Source: Candidatus Microbacterium phytovorans (GTDB lineage: Bacteria; Actinomycetota; Actinomycetes; Actinomycetales; Microbacteriaceae). From it: a stretch of DNA of 64,000 bases. The notes under the pieces are model-generated. The model was not told where the DNA came from and searched no databases. It saw nothing but the letters and a program-made list of their open reading frames with translations. The stretch's first letter is position 1, and each line of letters begins with the position of its first letter. Shown in pieces: positions 40,692 to 49,343 of this stretch. The position numbers were made by a program, and so were the translations under genes. Where the stretch lies: the NCBI GenBank assembly GCA_029202445.1, contig CP119321.1, positions 2,914,001-2,978,000 of the forward strand. Direction: 5' to 3'.

Positions 40692-41357
40692 GTGGAGCGG
40701 TCGATCGAGACCCAGGTCAGCCAGGCGGTCGACGCCTGGCTGAAGTGGTTGCCGCGCTGGGAGCCGGCAACGCACCGCGGACGGGTCGCTCCGTGTCGCC
40801 GTTGTTTCGGTTCGCCCGTGCTGTCGGCGGCGGGTCTGGGGGCCGACGTTCCCCACGGGGTGCAGCACGGTCTCTCCACGCGCATCAAGACGATCGTCGA
40901 CCACGCGGTGGCCGAGTACACGTCGCGCAATCTGCCGATGCTGCAGGCGGAACTGGATCAGCAGGCCGCGCGCAACCGCGCACGCAGCTACCGGCCCACG
41001 GAGGGCCTCGCGCCCGAGTTCGAGGGACTTCCGCTCGACCCCGATCCCGTGCCCGGTGCGCCGTTCCTCTTCACGATCTCCGGTCTCGCCGACGAGGAGA
41101 ACGCGGACATCCCGGCGCTTCCGCCGTTGTCGGACGAGGCCAAAGCCGCGCTGCGTCAAGAGGTGGGGCTCGCCGACGACTACGCGAACATGATCGGACG
41201 CGAGGTCTGCACGGTCCTGCTGCATCACCGCCTGCGCATCCAGGCCGCTGTCGGTCAGTACGTCGAGCCGCAGATCGCGGCGATGCTGGACGAGCTCACG
41301 AAGTCGCTCGACGCACCCTTCGATCCCGGAAGCGAGCCCGGCATCCCCGACCTCTAA
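40692..41357 (+). CDS. Hypothetical protein with CxxC motif at the head of the T7SS-like locus
   Basis: The protein (221 residues from GTG 40692, or 224 from ATG 40683) is soluble and mostly helical, without signal peptide. Near residue 35 it has PCRRCFG, a possible metal or disulphide site. A Pro-rich loop follows at about 110-130, then a charged helical C-terminal half. The GTG at 40692 is preferred because a GACAAT hexamer ends seven bases upstream, matching other leaderless starts nearby. The FHA-domain gene begins ten bases after its stop, so they are probably expressed together. Its role is unknown. Confidence 0.68.
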   Translation: MERSIETQVSQAVDAWLKWLPRWEPATHRGRVAPCRRCFGSPVLSAAGLGADVPHGVQHGLSTRIKTIVDHAVAEYTSRNLPMLQAELDQQAARNRARSYRPTEGLAPEFEGLPLDPDPVPGAPFLFTISGLADEENADIPALPPLSDEAKAALRQEVGLADDYANMIGREVCTVLLHHRLRIQAAVGQYVEPQIAAMLDELTKSLDAPFDPGSEPGIPDL

Positions 41358-41367
41358 GGTGGAGGGC

Positions 41368-42927
41368 ATGAGTCCGACGATCGACACCTCGCTGGCGCCC
41401 CTCGTGGGCTTGCTGGCTTTCGTGATCGGCATCGCCCTCTACGTGTGGATGGCGCTCGCGCTGTCGGCCATGTTCCGCAAGATGGGCGAGGAGGCGTGGA
41501 AGGGCTGGGTGCCGTTCCTCAATCAGGCCACGGTGCTCGCGTGGGGCGGCTTCTCCCCGCTGCTCATCCTGCTTCTCCTGGTGCCGATCGTGGGACAGCT
41601 CGCCGTGCTCGTTCTCCTGATCGTCTCCGCGCACCGCATCAACCCGGGCTTCGGCTACGGCACGAGCATGACGGTGGTCGCGGCGTTCCTGTTCATCGTG
41701 TGGGCGAGCATCCTCGGGTTCGGCCCGGCCCCGTGGCGGGGTGCGCGGCACTCGATCGCGCCCGCACCGCCGCTTCCTCCGGGGGTTCCGCCGGCGCCCC
41801 CGCTCCCGCCGCTTCCGTCGACGAGCGCCTCCTTCGCGGCGTCGTCCGCCGCGACCGGTGCCAGCTACCCTGCAGCGCCGCCGCTTCCGCCGGCCGGCAT
41901 CCCGGCGGCCTTCCCCTCGCCGACGGGGACGTTCTCCGCGGTGCCGTTCCCGGGAGCGCCCTCGCGCGACCCGCTTGCGGCGCAGCCCGTCGTTCCCACG
42001 TTGGGTGGGTGGGCGCCGCAGTCATCCGCGGCGCCGGGTGCGTCTCGCGCGAGCGAGGACGAACCCGACATGGCGTCATGGCCGTCCGAGATCGATGACG
42101 TGTCGGCTGTCTCGCCGTCGCCGTTCCCGCCGAGCGCCGCAGCACCGATCGGCGCCCGTCGCGCTTCGTCGCCGCAGCCGTCGCCCGAGCCGCTGTCGGA
42201 CCCGTCCGCGGTCGCCCCGAGTGGTGAGCCGACCGCCGCATCCGACGCCGTCGCACCGGAGCCCGCGGCCTCCGCCGACCCCGAAGGCCTCATCTCCTTC
42301 GTGCCGGGCAGGCGCTCTGCCGTTCCCGAGACGCCCGCACCGCCCGCTCCCGTGACGCGGATGCCGGTCACCGCACCGATCGAGACGCCGCTGCCCTCCC
42401 GCGCCGACCGGGGCGACGAGTTCCCCGAACTGTCGGGGGAGGTCTCGGCGGTCGTCGGTTCGCCCGTGGCCGGCGCCCCGCTGTCGGCACGGTCGTCGGT
42501 GTCCGCCCAGCAGCGCACTCCGGAAGCCGCCGAGGTGCCGCAGCACGCCGCACCGAGCGAGGACGACGTCGACCAGACCGTCATGGTGCGGCGCAAGAAG
42601 ATCACGTGGCAACTCGTGCCGGGATCCGGACCCGCCGTTCCGTTGACGGGAGAGGTCGTCGTGCTGGGTCGCCGCCCCGCCGCAGACGCCGCCTTCCCGC
42701 AGGCGCAGCTCGTCGCCGTGCAGGACGATGCGCGCACCGTCTCCAAGACGCACGCGCGCCTCGAACTGCGCGGGGAGAAGTGGCTCGTCACCGACCTCGG
42801 CTCGACCAACGGCGTGCTCGTGCGCACGCTCATGGGCGAGGAGATCGAGGTGGAGCCGGGTACCGAGCTCGAACCGGGCGAGCGGTTCTTCCTCGGCGAC
42901 GAAGAATTCCACCTGCAGCACGATTGA
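41368..42927 (+). CDS. FHA-domain membrane protein (T7SS-like locus)
   Basis: The 519-residue protein has three parts. Residues 1-125 hold three or four membrane segments with a DUF5684-like MGEEAWKGWVPFLNQ motif near residue 38. Residues 125-395 are a very long Pro/Ala/Ser-rich linker. Residues about 405-515 form a forkhead-associated domain (VVLGRRPAA, SKTHARLEL and DLGSTNGVLV), which binds phosphothreonine peptides. Such a domain on a long cytoplasmic tether suggests control by a Ser/Thr kinase not encoded in this window. It is followed by a second FHA gene and by the EssC-like ATPase that also has an FHA domain. Confidence 0.85.
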   Translation: MSPTIDTSLAPLVGLLAFVIGIALYVWMALALSAMFRKMGEEAWKGWVPFLNQATVLAWGGFSPLLILLLLVPIVGQLAVLVLLIVSAHRINPGFGYGTSMTVVAAFLFIVWASILGFGPAPWRGARHSIAPAPPLPPGVPPAPPLPPLPSTSASFAASSAATGASYPAAPPLPPAGIPAAFPSPTGTFSAVPFPGAPSRDPLAAQPVVPTLGGWAPQSSAAPGASRASEDEPDMASWPSEIDDVSAVSPSPFPPSAAAPIGARRASSPQPSPEPLSDPSAVAPSGEPTAASDAVAPEPAASADPEGLISFVPGRRSAVPETPAPPAPVTRMPVTAPIETPLPSRADRGDEFPELSGEVSAVVGSPVAGAPLSARSSVSAQQRTPEAAEVPQHAAPSEDDVDQTVMVRRKKITWQLVPGSGPAVPLTGEVVVLGRRPAADAAFPQAQLVAVQDDARTVSKTHARLELRGEKWLVTDLGSTNGVLVRTLMGEEIEVEPGTELEPGERFFLGDEEFHLQHD

Positions 42928-42967
42928 GCGACCGGCGACGCCGTCGCCCACCCCCCGAGGAGCATCG

Positions 42968-44026
42968 ATGACCGACGACGTCCAGGTGGACGCCGCCCCG
43001 ACGACATCCGACCCCGCCGACCTCGGCGAGCGGCTCGGCATGGTCGCGGCGGCGCCGGGGGTGCGCACGTGGGCGTTCGTGATCGACCTGCTGGTGCTGG
43101 CGGTGCTGGCATCCCCGGCGCTCATCGGCTACATGATCGACGCGCCCGTCGCCACGCTCGTCCTGTACATCGTGGGTGCGGCGCTGCCGGTGGTCTTCGG
43201 CATCCTGCAGCTCGTGCTCCACGGCCGTCGCGGCGTGACGGTCGGTAAGGCGTCGATGCGCCTGCGCTCGGTGCGCGTCGACGACTTCACGCGGCCCGGC
43301 TTCTGGCGCATCGTGCTGCGCGCCCTCGTGCTCGGTGCGTCCGGCATCCTGCCCGTCATCGGTCCGCTCGTCGTGTTGACCTCGAACCTGTGGGACCGGC
43401 GCGGACGCAGCGTGCTGGACAAGACGGCCGGGTGCTGGCTGCTCGACGTCCGCGCGGGCATCGACCCGTTCGACGCGTCGCAGCTGCGTCGTGCGCGCCG
43501 GGCGCTGGAGGCACCGAATCGCGACATCTCCGAGCACCTGCCGTCGCTGGCGACCGTCCCCGTCGCCGATCGTCCCGTGCTGGAGGAGCGCCGCTCGCGC
43601 GCCGGCATCGTCGGCGTCTCGCGCCAGACGTGGAGCGAACGGCCCGATGTCGTGGCTCCGGTCGTCGCGGCGGTCGCCGACCCGGCCGCGCCGTTCCTCG
43701 TCTTCGAAGACGGTTCGACGGTGATCGTCCCCTCGTACGGACTCATCGGACGGATGCCGGAGGCCCCTACGGGCCGCGCCGCCGACGTCCTGCTCACCCT
43801 CGAAGACCCGCAGCTGCTGCTCTCGAAGACCCACCTCGCGTTCGGTGTCGAAGACGGCACGGTGTGGGTGCTCGATCAGGGATCCAGCAACGGAACCGCG
43901 ATCGTCGGAGCCGACGGGACGGACTCGCCGCTTCCCGCGGGGACGCGTGTCGCGGTCGCCCACGGCACGGTCGTCCGGGCGGGCGGCCGGATGTTCCAGG
44001 TGCGTTACGGAGGACTCGGCGCATGA
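42968..44026 (+). CDS. RDD-FHA membrane protein (T7SS-like locus)
   Basis: The 352-residue protein begins with an RDD domain (residues about 28-170, three to four membrane segments). A cytoplasmic linker follows, then an FHA domain at about 235-350 (LIGRMPEAP, LLSKTHLAFGV and DQGSSNGTAIV). The FHA consensus residues for phosphothreonine binding are present. ATG 42968 follows GAGGAGCATCG. Its stop overlaps the start of the EssC-like gene (ATGA), so they are translationally coupled. RDD-FHA proteins occur next to secretion-type FtsK ATPases in other actinobacteria; the mechanism is unknown. Confidence 0.87.
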   Translation: MTDDVQVDAAPTTSDPADLGERLGMVAAAPGVRTWAFVIDLLVLAVLASPALIGYMIDAPVATLVLYIVGAALPVVFGILQLVLHGRRGVTVGKASMRLRSVRVDDFTRPGFWRIVLRALVLGASGILPVIGPLVVLTSNLWDRRGRSVLDKTAGCWLLDVRAGIDPFDASQLRRARRALEAPNRDISEHLPSLATVPVADRPVLEERRSRAGIVGVSRQTWSERPDVVAPVVAAVADPAAPFLVFEDGSTVIVPSYGLIGRMPEAPTGRAADVLLTLEDPQLLLSKTHLAFGVEDGTVWVLDQGSSNGTAIVGADGTDSPLPAGTRVAVAHGTVVRAGGRMFQVRYGGLGA

Positions 44027-47000
44027 AGATCAAGCTCGCCCTGCGTCGCGAGGCCGCGCCGCCCGTCGACGTCATCGTCACGGCCGACGCGACGGCGACA
44101 GTCGAAGACGTCGCGCGGTCGCTGGTCGACCCGGCGCGACTGACACCCTCGGTGACCCCGACGCTCCTCGTCGCCCCGCCCGCGGGCGAACCCGTGCAGC
44201 TCGATCCGACGGCGCTGCTGGGTGATGCCCCGGTGGGCTCCGGCTTCGACGCATCGGTCGTGCCGGCGACCGTCGAAGCGTACGCCGCGGGCGGCGAGAC
44301 GGCCGCCGTGCTGCAGATCCTCAACGGACCGGAGGCGGGCCGGGTCGTTCCGCTCTCGCGGGGCACGACCATCATCGGGCGCACCGAGCCGGCTCACGTC
44401 GTGCTGTCCGACCCGCAGGTGTCGAAGCGGCATGCGCGCATCGAGATCGACCAGGAGATCGAGGTCATCGATCTGAACTCCGCCAACGGGCTGCTCGTCG
44501 ACGGCGGACTCGTCCAGCGCGTCCGCGTGCTCCCGGGGCAGGTCATCACGATCGGCGCGACCGACGTCACGTTCGTGAAGACCGAGACGGCTCCCGGCGC
44601 CGACGACGACCGCGTGCTGGAGCGGGGCGGCACGCTGCTGTTCAACCGGTCGCCCCGCGTCGAGAAGCGGTATCCGGGCAAAGAGCACCGGCATCCGATG
44701 ATCCCCGCGGAGGCCGACCCGCGCATCTTCCCGTGGCCCATGATCGCCGCGCCCGTCCTGCTCGGCTTCGCGATGTTCGCCTTCACCGGACGATCGTCGT
44801 CGCTCCTGATCATCGTCATGGCACCGCTCATGATGCTCGGGAACTTCATCGGCCAGCGCACGCAGCAGGGCAAGAAGCTGCGACAGGAGATCGAGACGTT
44901 CGAGCGGCAGCTCGACGAGCTCGAAGACGCCATGGCGGCCGAGGAGATCGTCGAACGGGAGCGACGCCGCGAAGAGGCGCCGCCGACGGCGACGGTGTAC
45001 GAGCAGGCGATGCGCCTCGGACCGCTCCTGTGGACCCGGCGCCCCGAGCACTGGAACTTCCTGTCGCTTCGACTGGGGTCGGGCACCGCAGCCAGCCGGA
45101 ACACGATCAAAGAGGTCAACGACCAGCGCGGCATCGCGCAGTACGCCGATCAGGTCACCGCGGTGGGGCAGCGCTTCGCCCGCATCGAGGACGTGCCGCT
45201 CATCGAGCTGCTGCCGTCCGCGGGCGCGATCGGCCTCGCCGGTCCCCGCCAGCCGGTGGGCGATGTCCTCCGAGGGCTCAGCGTGCAGCTGTTCGGACTC
45301 CACGCTCCGAACGAGGTGATCACCGCGGCGATCGTCGACCCCGCGTGGACGCCCGACGTCGAGTGGATGAAGTGGCTGCCGCACACGACCAGCCCGCAGT
45401 CGCCGTTCGCGGAGATCGCGCTGGCCGACAGCCAGTCCGCCGGCACGGTGTTGCTGAACGCCCTGGAGGAGGCGATCCTCGAACGCCTCTCGGGTTCGCC
45501 GTCGCATCGCGGACCGCTCGCCGTGGCCGACATGTCGATGGAGGCCGGCAAGCACGTCGGCGAGCGTCCGGGCCAGACCTCCAAGACGGCCGGCGACGTG
45601 GCTCTCGTCCTCATCGTCACCAACGACGCCCCCGTCGACCGTGCGCGCCTGACGCAGCTCATCGAGCGCGGACCGGATGCCGGTGTCTACACGATCTTCG
45701 TCGCCCCGACCGTCGAGTCGCTGCCGGCGGCCTGCCGCACCTACCTCGACGTCACCGACGGGCTCGACAATGCTTCGGTCGGCTGGGTGCGCTCGGGGGA
45801 GCGCATCGACGACGTCACGGTCGAGGGGGTCTCCCGCGAGTACGCGGAGCACTTCGCGAAGCGCCTCGCGCCGGTCGTGGACTCCAGCTCCGTCGCCCCC
45901 GACTCCTCCGACCTGCCGCAGAGCGTGTCGCTGCTGCGGCTCGTGGGAACCGAGCGCGCCGCCGAGACCTCGGCCGTGCTCGAGCGCTGGCGGCAGAACG
46001 CGTCCATCATCGACCGTTCCCGCACGCCGCGGCCGCGCCTGAAGCGCGCGGGCACGCTGAAGGCGTACATCGGCCAAGGGAGCCCCGACGCGATGTCGCT
46101 CGACCTGCGCACGCAGGGTCCGCACGCGCTCGTCGGCGGCACGACCGGGTCCGGCAAGAGCGAGTTCCTGCAGGCGTGGGTGCTCGGCATGGCGGCCGAA
46201 TACAGTCCCGACCGCGTGACGTTCCTCTTCGTCGACTACAAGGGCGGCTCCGCCTTCGCCGACTGCGTCGAACTGCCGCACTGCGTCGGGCTCGTGACCG
46301 ACCTGAGCCCTCACCTCGTGCGCCGGGCACTCACGAGCTTGCGGGCCGAGCTCCACCACCGCGAGCACCTCTTCAACCGCAAGAAGGCCAAAGACCTCCT
46401 CGAGCTGGAGAAGCGCCAGGACCCCGATACCCCACCCGCGCTCGTCCTCGTGATCGACGAGTTCGCGGCGCTCGCGACCGAGGTGCCCGAGTTCGTCGAC
46501 GGTGTCGTCGACATCGCCCAGCGGGGCCGCTCGCTCGGCATCCACCTGATCATGGCCACGCAGCGTCCCGCCGGCGTCATCAAGGACAACCTGCGCGCGA
46601 ACACCAACCTGCGCGTGGCGCTGCGCATGGCGGATGCCTCGGACTCGAACGACGTGGTCGGCGATGTCGTGGCATCCACGTTCGATCCGTCCATCCCGGG
46701 CCGCGGCATCGCGAAGACGGGCCCCGGGCGACTCGTGCCCTTCCAGTCGGCCTACGCGGGCGGCTGGACCACGGACGACCCCGACCGCGCGCAGGTGCGG
46801 GTCGCCGAGCTGCGCTTCGGCTCGGTCACCCTGTGGGAGAACGACGACGATCGCAAGGAGAGCGACACGCACGACGAGGATCTCGGACCGAACGACCAGA
46901 AGCGACTCGTGGCGAACCTCGTCGCCGCGACCGCCGAGGCCGGCCTTCCGCAGCCCCGGCGTCCCTGGCTCGACGATCTGGCGACGACGATCGACCTGCG

Positions 47001-48495
47001 CGACCTTCCCCTGGAAGGCGACAGCCGCATCCCTCTCGGTCTCGCCGACATCCCGCAGCGCCAGCTCCAGGAAGCGGTCACGTTCGTTCCCGACGCCGAC
47101 GGCCACCTCCTCGTGTACGGCACGAGCGGCGCGGGCAAGTCCGTTGCGCTCCGCTCCATCGGCATCGCCGCGGGTGCGCGCCCCGAAGCCGGCCGCGCCG
47201 CCGTCTACGGCATCGACTTCGGCACGGGTGCGCTGCGTTCGCTGGAGGTCATGCCGCACGTCGGGTCCGTCGTCTCCGGCGACGACGTCGAGCGGGTGCA
47301 ACGACTGCTGCGCACCCTCCGCAGCATGCTCGACGACCGCGCGAAGCGGTTCTCCGAAGCGGGAGCCGCCACCCTCTCCGAATACCGCACGATCACCGGC
47401 GACCTGCAGGAGCCTCGCATCGTGCTGCTGCTCGACGGCTTCGGCGTCTTCAAGCAGGACTGGGAGACCGTCTCGGCTCGGGCCCCCTTCTACGCGATCT
47501 TCATGCGGATCCTCGGCGAGGGCAGGCCCCTCGGCATCCACGTGGTCGCCACCGCCGACCGCTACGGCGCCGTTCCCACTGCGGTGAGCGCGAACGTCAC
47601 CAAGCGGGTCGTGCTGCGCATGTCCGACGAGGGGGCGTACGCCATCCTGGGCGTCGCCAAGGACGTCCTGAGCGAGCGGAGCGCACCCGGCCGCGCCATC
47701 GTCGACGGCCTGGAGACCCAGATGGCCGTCATCGGCGGCACGACCAACGTCGCGGAGCAGAACGCGGCGAGCGCCGAGTTCGCACGCGATCTCCGTGCGA
47801 GGGGAGCCGTCGAGGCGCGCAACATCGGCTCGCTCCCGACCGAGCTCGCTCCCGCCGATCTTCCCGACCGCATCGACGACCTGCCCGTGCTGGGTGTCGG
47901 TGACGACACGCTCGGCCCGAAGGGGTTCGAGCCCGTGGGCACGTTCGTCGTCGCAGGTCCGCCCCAGTCGGGGAAGACGACGGCGCTGCGGGCGATCGTC
48001 GCCGCCATGGAGCGGTTCGACCCCAAGGTCGAGCTCTTCCACATCGGCGGGCGACGGGCAGCACTCCGCGACGCGCGGGCGTGGCGCCGAGCCGCGTCGG
48101 GCATCGAAGACGTGCGGGCGCTCGCGAAGGAGCTGAAGGACGTCGTGGCCGACGAGAGCATCCCCACGCGGATCGTCATCGTCGTCGAGAACGTGACGGA
48201 GTTCGGCGACACGGATGCCGAGAGGCCGCTGAAGGAGCTCTTCCAGGCGATCAACCGGAGCGACCATCTGCTGATCGCCGACGGCGACGTCACGCAGCTC
48301 TCGAGCGGCTACGGCCTCATCGGCGAGCTCAAGGCCGGCCGTCACGGCATCGCGCTACGTCCGGAGAGCTACGACGGCGAGTCGCTGTTCAAGGTGCCGT
48401 TCCCCAAGGTGCAGCGGCACGAGTTCCCCGTCGGACGCGGTCTGTTCGTCGAGAACGGCCGCTTCGTCACGGTGCAGCTCCCGCTTGCGGACTGA
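44023..48495 (+). CDS. EssC-like FtsK/SpoIIIE ATPase, core of a type VII secretion-like system
   Basis: The 1490-residue protein has an N-terminal ubiquitin-like region and an FHA domain at about residues 95-185 (TTIIGRTEP, VSKRHARIEI). Two adjacent membrane segments lie at 238-276. Three FtsK-type ATPase domains follow. Walker A motifs are GTTGSGKSE near 706, GTSGAGKSV near 1033 and GPPQSGKTT near 1312. Domain 1 has a full Walker B (LVLVIDEFAA near 806) and ATQRPAG, so it is the likely active motor. The FHA-membrane-3xFtsK order is that of EssC of Firmicutes T7SSb, unlike the EccC of mycobacteria, which lacks FHA. It would drive export of the WXG100-type proteins encoded downstream. Confidence 0.92.
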   Translation: MKIKLALRREAAPPVDVIVTADATATVEDVARSLVDPARLTPSVTPTLLVAPPAGEPVQLDPTALLGDAPVGSGFDASVVPATVEAYAAGGETAAVLQILNGPEAGRVVPLSRGTTIIGRTEPAHVVLSDPQVSKRHARIEIDQEIEVIDLNSANGLLVDGGLVQRVRVLPGQVITIGATDVTFVKTETAPGADDDRVLERGGTLLFNRSPRVEKRYPGKEHRHPMIPAEADPRIFPWPMIAAPVLLGFAMFAFTGRSSSLLIIVMAPLMMLGNFIGQRTQQGKKLRQEIETFERQLDELEDAMAAEEIVERERRREEAPPTATVYEQAMRLGPLLWTRRPEHWNFLSLRLGSGTAASRNTIKEVNDQRGIAQYADQVTAVGQRFARIEDVPLIELLPSAGAIGLAGPRQPVGDVLRGLSVQLFGLHAPNEVITAAIVDPAWTPDVEWMKWLPHTTSPQSPFAEIALADSQSAGTVLLNALEEAILERLSGSPSHRGPLAVADMSMEAGKHVGERPGQTSKTAGDVALVLIVTNDAPVDRARLTQLIERGPDAGVYTIFVAPTVESLPAACRTYLDVTDGLDNASVGWVRSGERIDDVTVEGVSREYAEHFAKRLAPVVDSSSVAPDSSDLPQSVSLLRLVGTERAAETSAVLERWRQNASIIDRSRTPRPRLKRAGTLKAYIGQGSPDAMSLDLRTQGPHALVGGTTGSGKSEFLQAWVLGMAAEYSPDRVTFLFVDYKGGSAFADCVELPHCVGLVTDLSPHLVRRALTSLRAELHHREHLFNRKKAKDLLELEKRQDPDTPPALVLVIDEFAALATEVPEFVDGVVDIAQRGRSLGIHLIMATQRPAGVIKDNLRANTNLRVALRMADASDSNDVVGDVVASTFDPSIPGRGIAKTGPGRLVPFQSAYAGGWTTDDPDRAQVRVAELRFGSVTLWENDDDRKESDTHDEDLGPNDQKRLVANLVAATAEAGLPQPRRPWLDDLATTIDLRDLPLEGDSRIPLGLADIPQRQLQEAVTFVPDADGHLLVYGTSGAGKSVALRSIGIAAGARPEAGRAAVYGIDFGTGALRSLEVMPHVGSVVSGDDVERVQRLLRTLRSMLDDRAKRFSEAGAATLSEYRTITGDLQEPRIVLLLDGFGVFKQDWETVSARAPFYAIFMRILGEGRPLGIHVVATADRYGAVPTAVSANVTKRVVLRMSDEGAYAILGVAKDVLSERSAPGRAIVDGLETQMAVIGGTTNVAEQNAASAEFARDLRARGAVEARNIGSLPTELAPADLPDRIDDLPVLGVGDDTLGPKGFEPVGTFVVAGPPQSGKTTALRAIVAAMERFDPKVELFHIGGRRAALRDARAWRRAASGIEDVRALAKELKDVVADESIPTRIVIVVENVTEFGDTDAERPLKELFQAINRSDHLLIADGDVTQLSSGYGLIGELKAGRHGIALRPESYDGESLFKVPFPKVQRHEFPVGRGLFVENGRFVTVQLPLAD

Positions 48496-48628
48496 TCCGG
48501 CATCCGCCACGGACGCTCACCCGCGACGGGCAGTCACGGCGGCAACATCCCGGTGATTTCGGCGGGCCCGTCGCCGTCGATACGTGGTTGCGCCCCGCTG
48601 CCCGCCGGACGGCCCTCCGCGGGCTTCC

Positions 48629-48634
48629 TACCCT
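48629..48634 (+). promoter_or_regulatory. Putative -10 of the first WXG100 cassette
   Basis: TACCCT is followed by GGGTGCGCCGGGTGGTCCGG. The second cassette has a matching stretch after TAGCCT at 53605, which supports a duplicated promoter. Confidence 0.45.
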
Positions 48635-48681
48635 GGGTGCGCCGGGTGGTCCGGCGCGCGTGAGAGCGGGGAGATGGATCG

Positions 48682-48969
48682 ATGGTGGATTTCAAGGCTT
48701 CGTACGGCGAGATGGAAGCGATGTCGGGGAAGCTCGACTCGGGTCGTGAGGAGATCGGTGACATTCTTCGTCGTCTGAAGAGCGATGTGGACCGGTTGCT
48801 GGGCGATGACTTCAAGACGCAGCACGCGTCGGGCAAGTTCGGTGAGGGGTACAACGAGCTGACGACCGGTCTGGAGAAGGCCATCGAGGGCATCTCGGAC
48901 ATGGGTGAGTCGCTGCGCAAGATGCAGCAGGCGATCAAGGACACCGACCAGGCACTCGCCGGCAACTGA
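48682..48969 (+). CDS. WXG100-family protein, copy A
   Basis: The 95-residue helical-hairpin protein has the length of ESAT-6/WXG100 T7SS substrates. The turn reads DDFKTQHASGKF near residues 42-53, so the W-x-G is replaced by F-K-T. The C-terminal half is a charged amphipathic helix. These proteins are secreted as dimers, often with a larger partner. Codon choice (CGT, GGT) differs from neighbouring genes and fits high expression. Copy B at 53657-53944 differs at 4 of 288 bases and one residue (Val2 to Ala). GGGAG lies upstream of the start and is also shared. Confidence 0.85.
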   Translation: MVDFKASYGEMEAMSGKLDSGREEIGDILRRLKSDVDRLLGDDFKTQHASGKFGEGYNELTTGLEKAIEGISDMGESLRKMQQAIKDTDQALAGN

Positions 48970-49033
48970 CGCTGAGGTACGAGCCCGAGGCCGAGGTCGC
49001 CGGGCACGAACCCACGCATGAGTGGAGAGCGTG

Positions 49034-49330
49034 ATGGCTGGTGACGAGATCGATGTCGACCTCGACGATCTGAAGCTGATGACCGAACGGCTCGGCCACT
49101 TCGTGACCGAGTTCGAGGAGCTTGGCGGGGCGACCGACGACGTCGAGGACGCGGTGGGCCGTCCGACGGGCGACGGACGCCTGCGCGGCCGTGTCGGCGA
49201 CTTCGAGTCGGGGTGGAACGGCAACCGCGAGGTCGTCCAGGAGTCGCTCGACAACGTGCACACGCACCTGTCCGACTTCATCGCCAACATCGAAGAGCTC
49301 GACCGCAACCTGGCCACCGACGAACGCTGA
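49034..49330 (+). CDS. WXG100-like small protein, cassette A
   Basis: The 98-residue helical protein contains SGWNGNRE, with a true W-x-G at residues 61-63, and otherwise fits the ESX/WXG100 hairpin. It likely pairs with copy A or with the large protein encoded next. ATG 49034 follows GGAGAG; in-frame GTG codons at 49022 and 49031 are alternatives. It is followed after 13 bases by the large protein. Confidence 0.78.
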   Translation: MAGDEIDVDLDDLKLMTERLGHFVTEFEELGGATDDVEDAVGRPTGDGRLRGRVGDFESGWNGNREVVQESLDNVHTHLSDFIANIEELDRNLATDER

Positions 49331-49343
49331 CAGAGGATCACCC

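Noticed and set aside
41359..41370. GTG at 41359 as start of the first FHA gene
   Set aside because: It would add only three residues and overlaps the TAAGGT hexamer and GGAGGG site; ATG 41368 is the better start.
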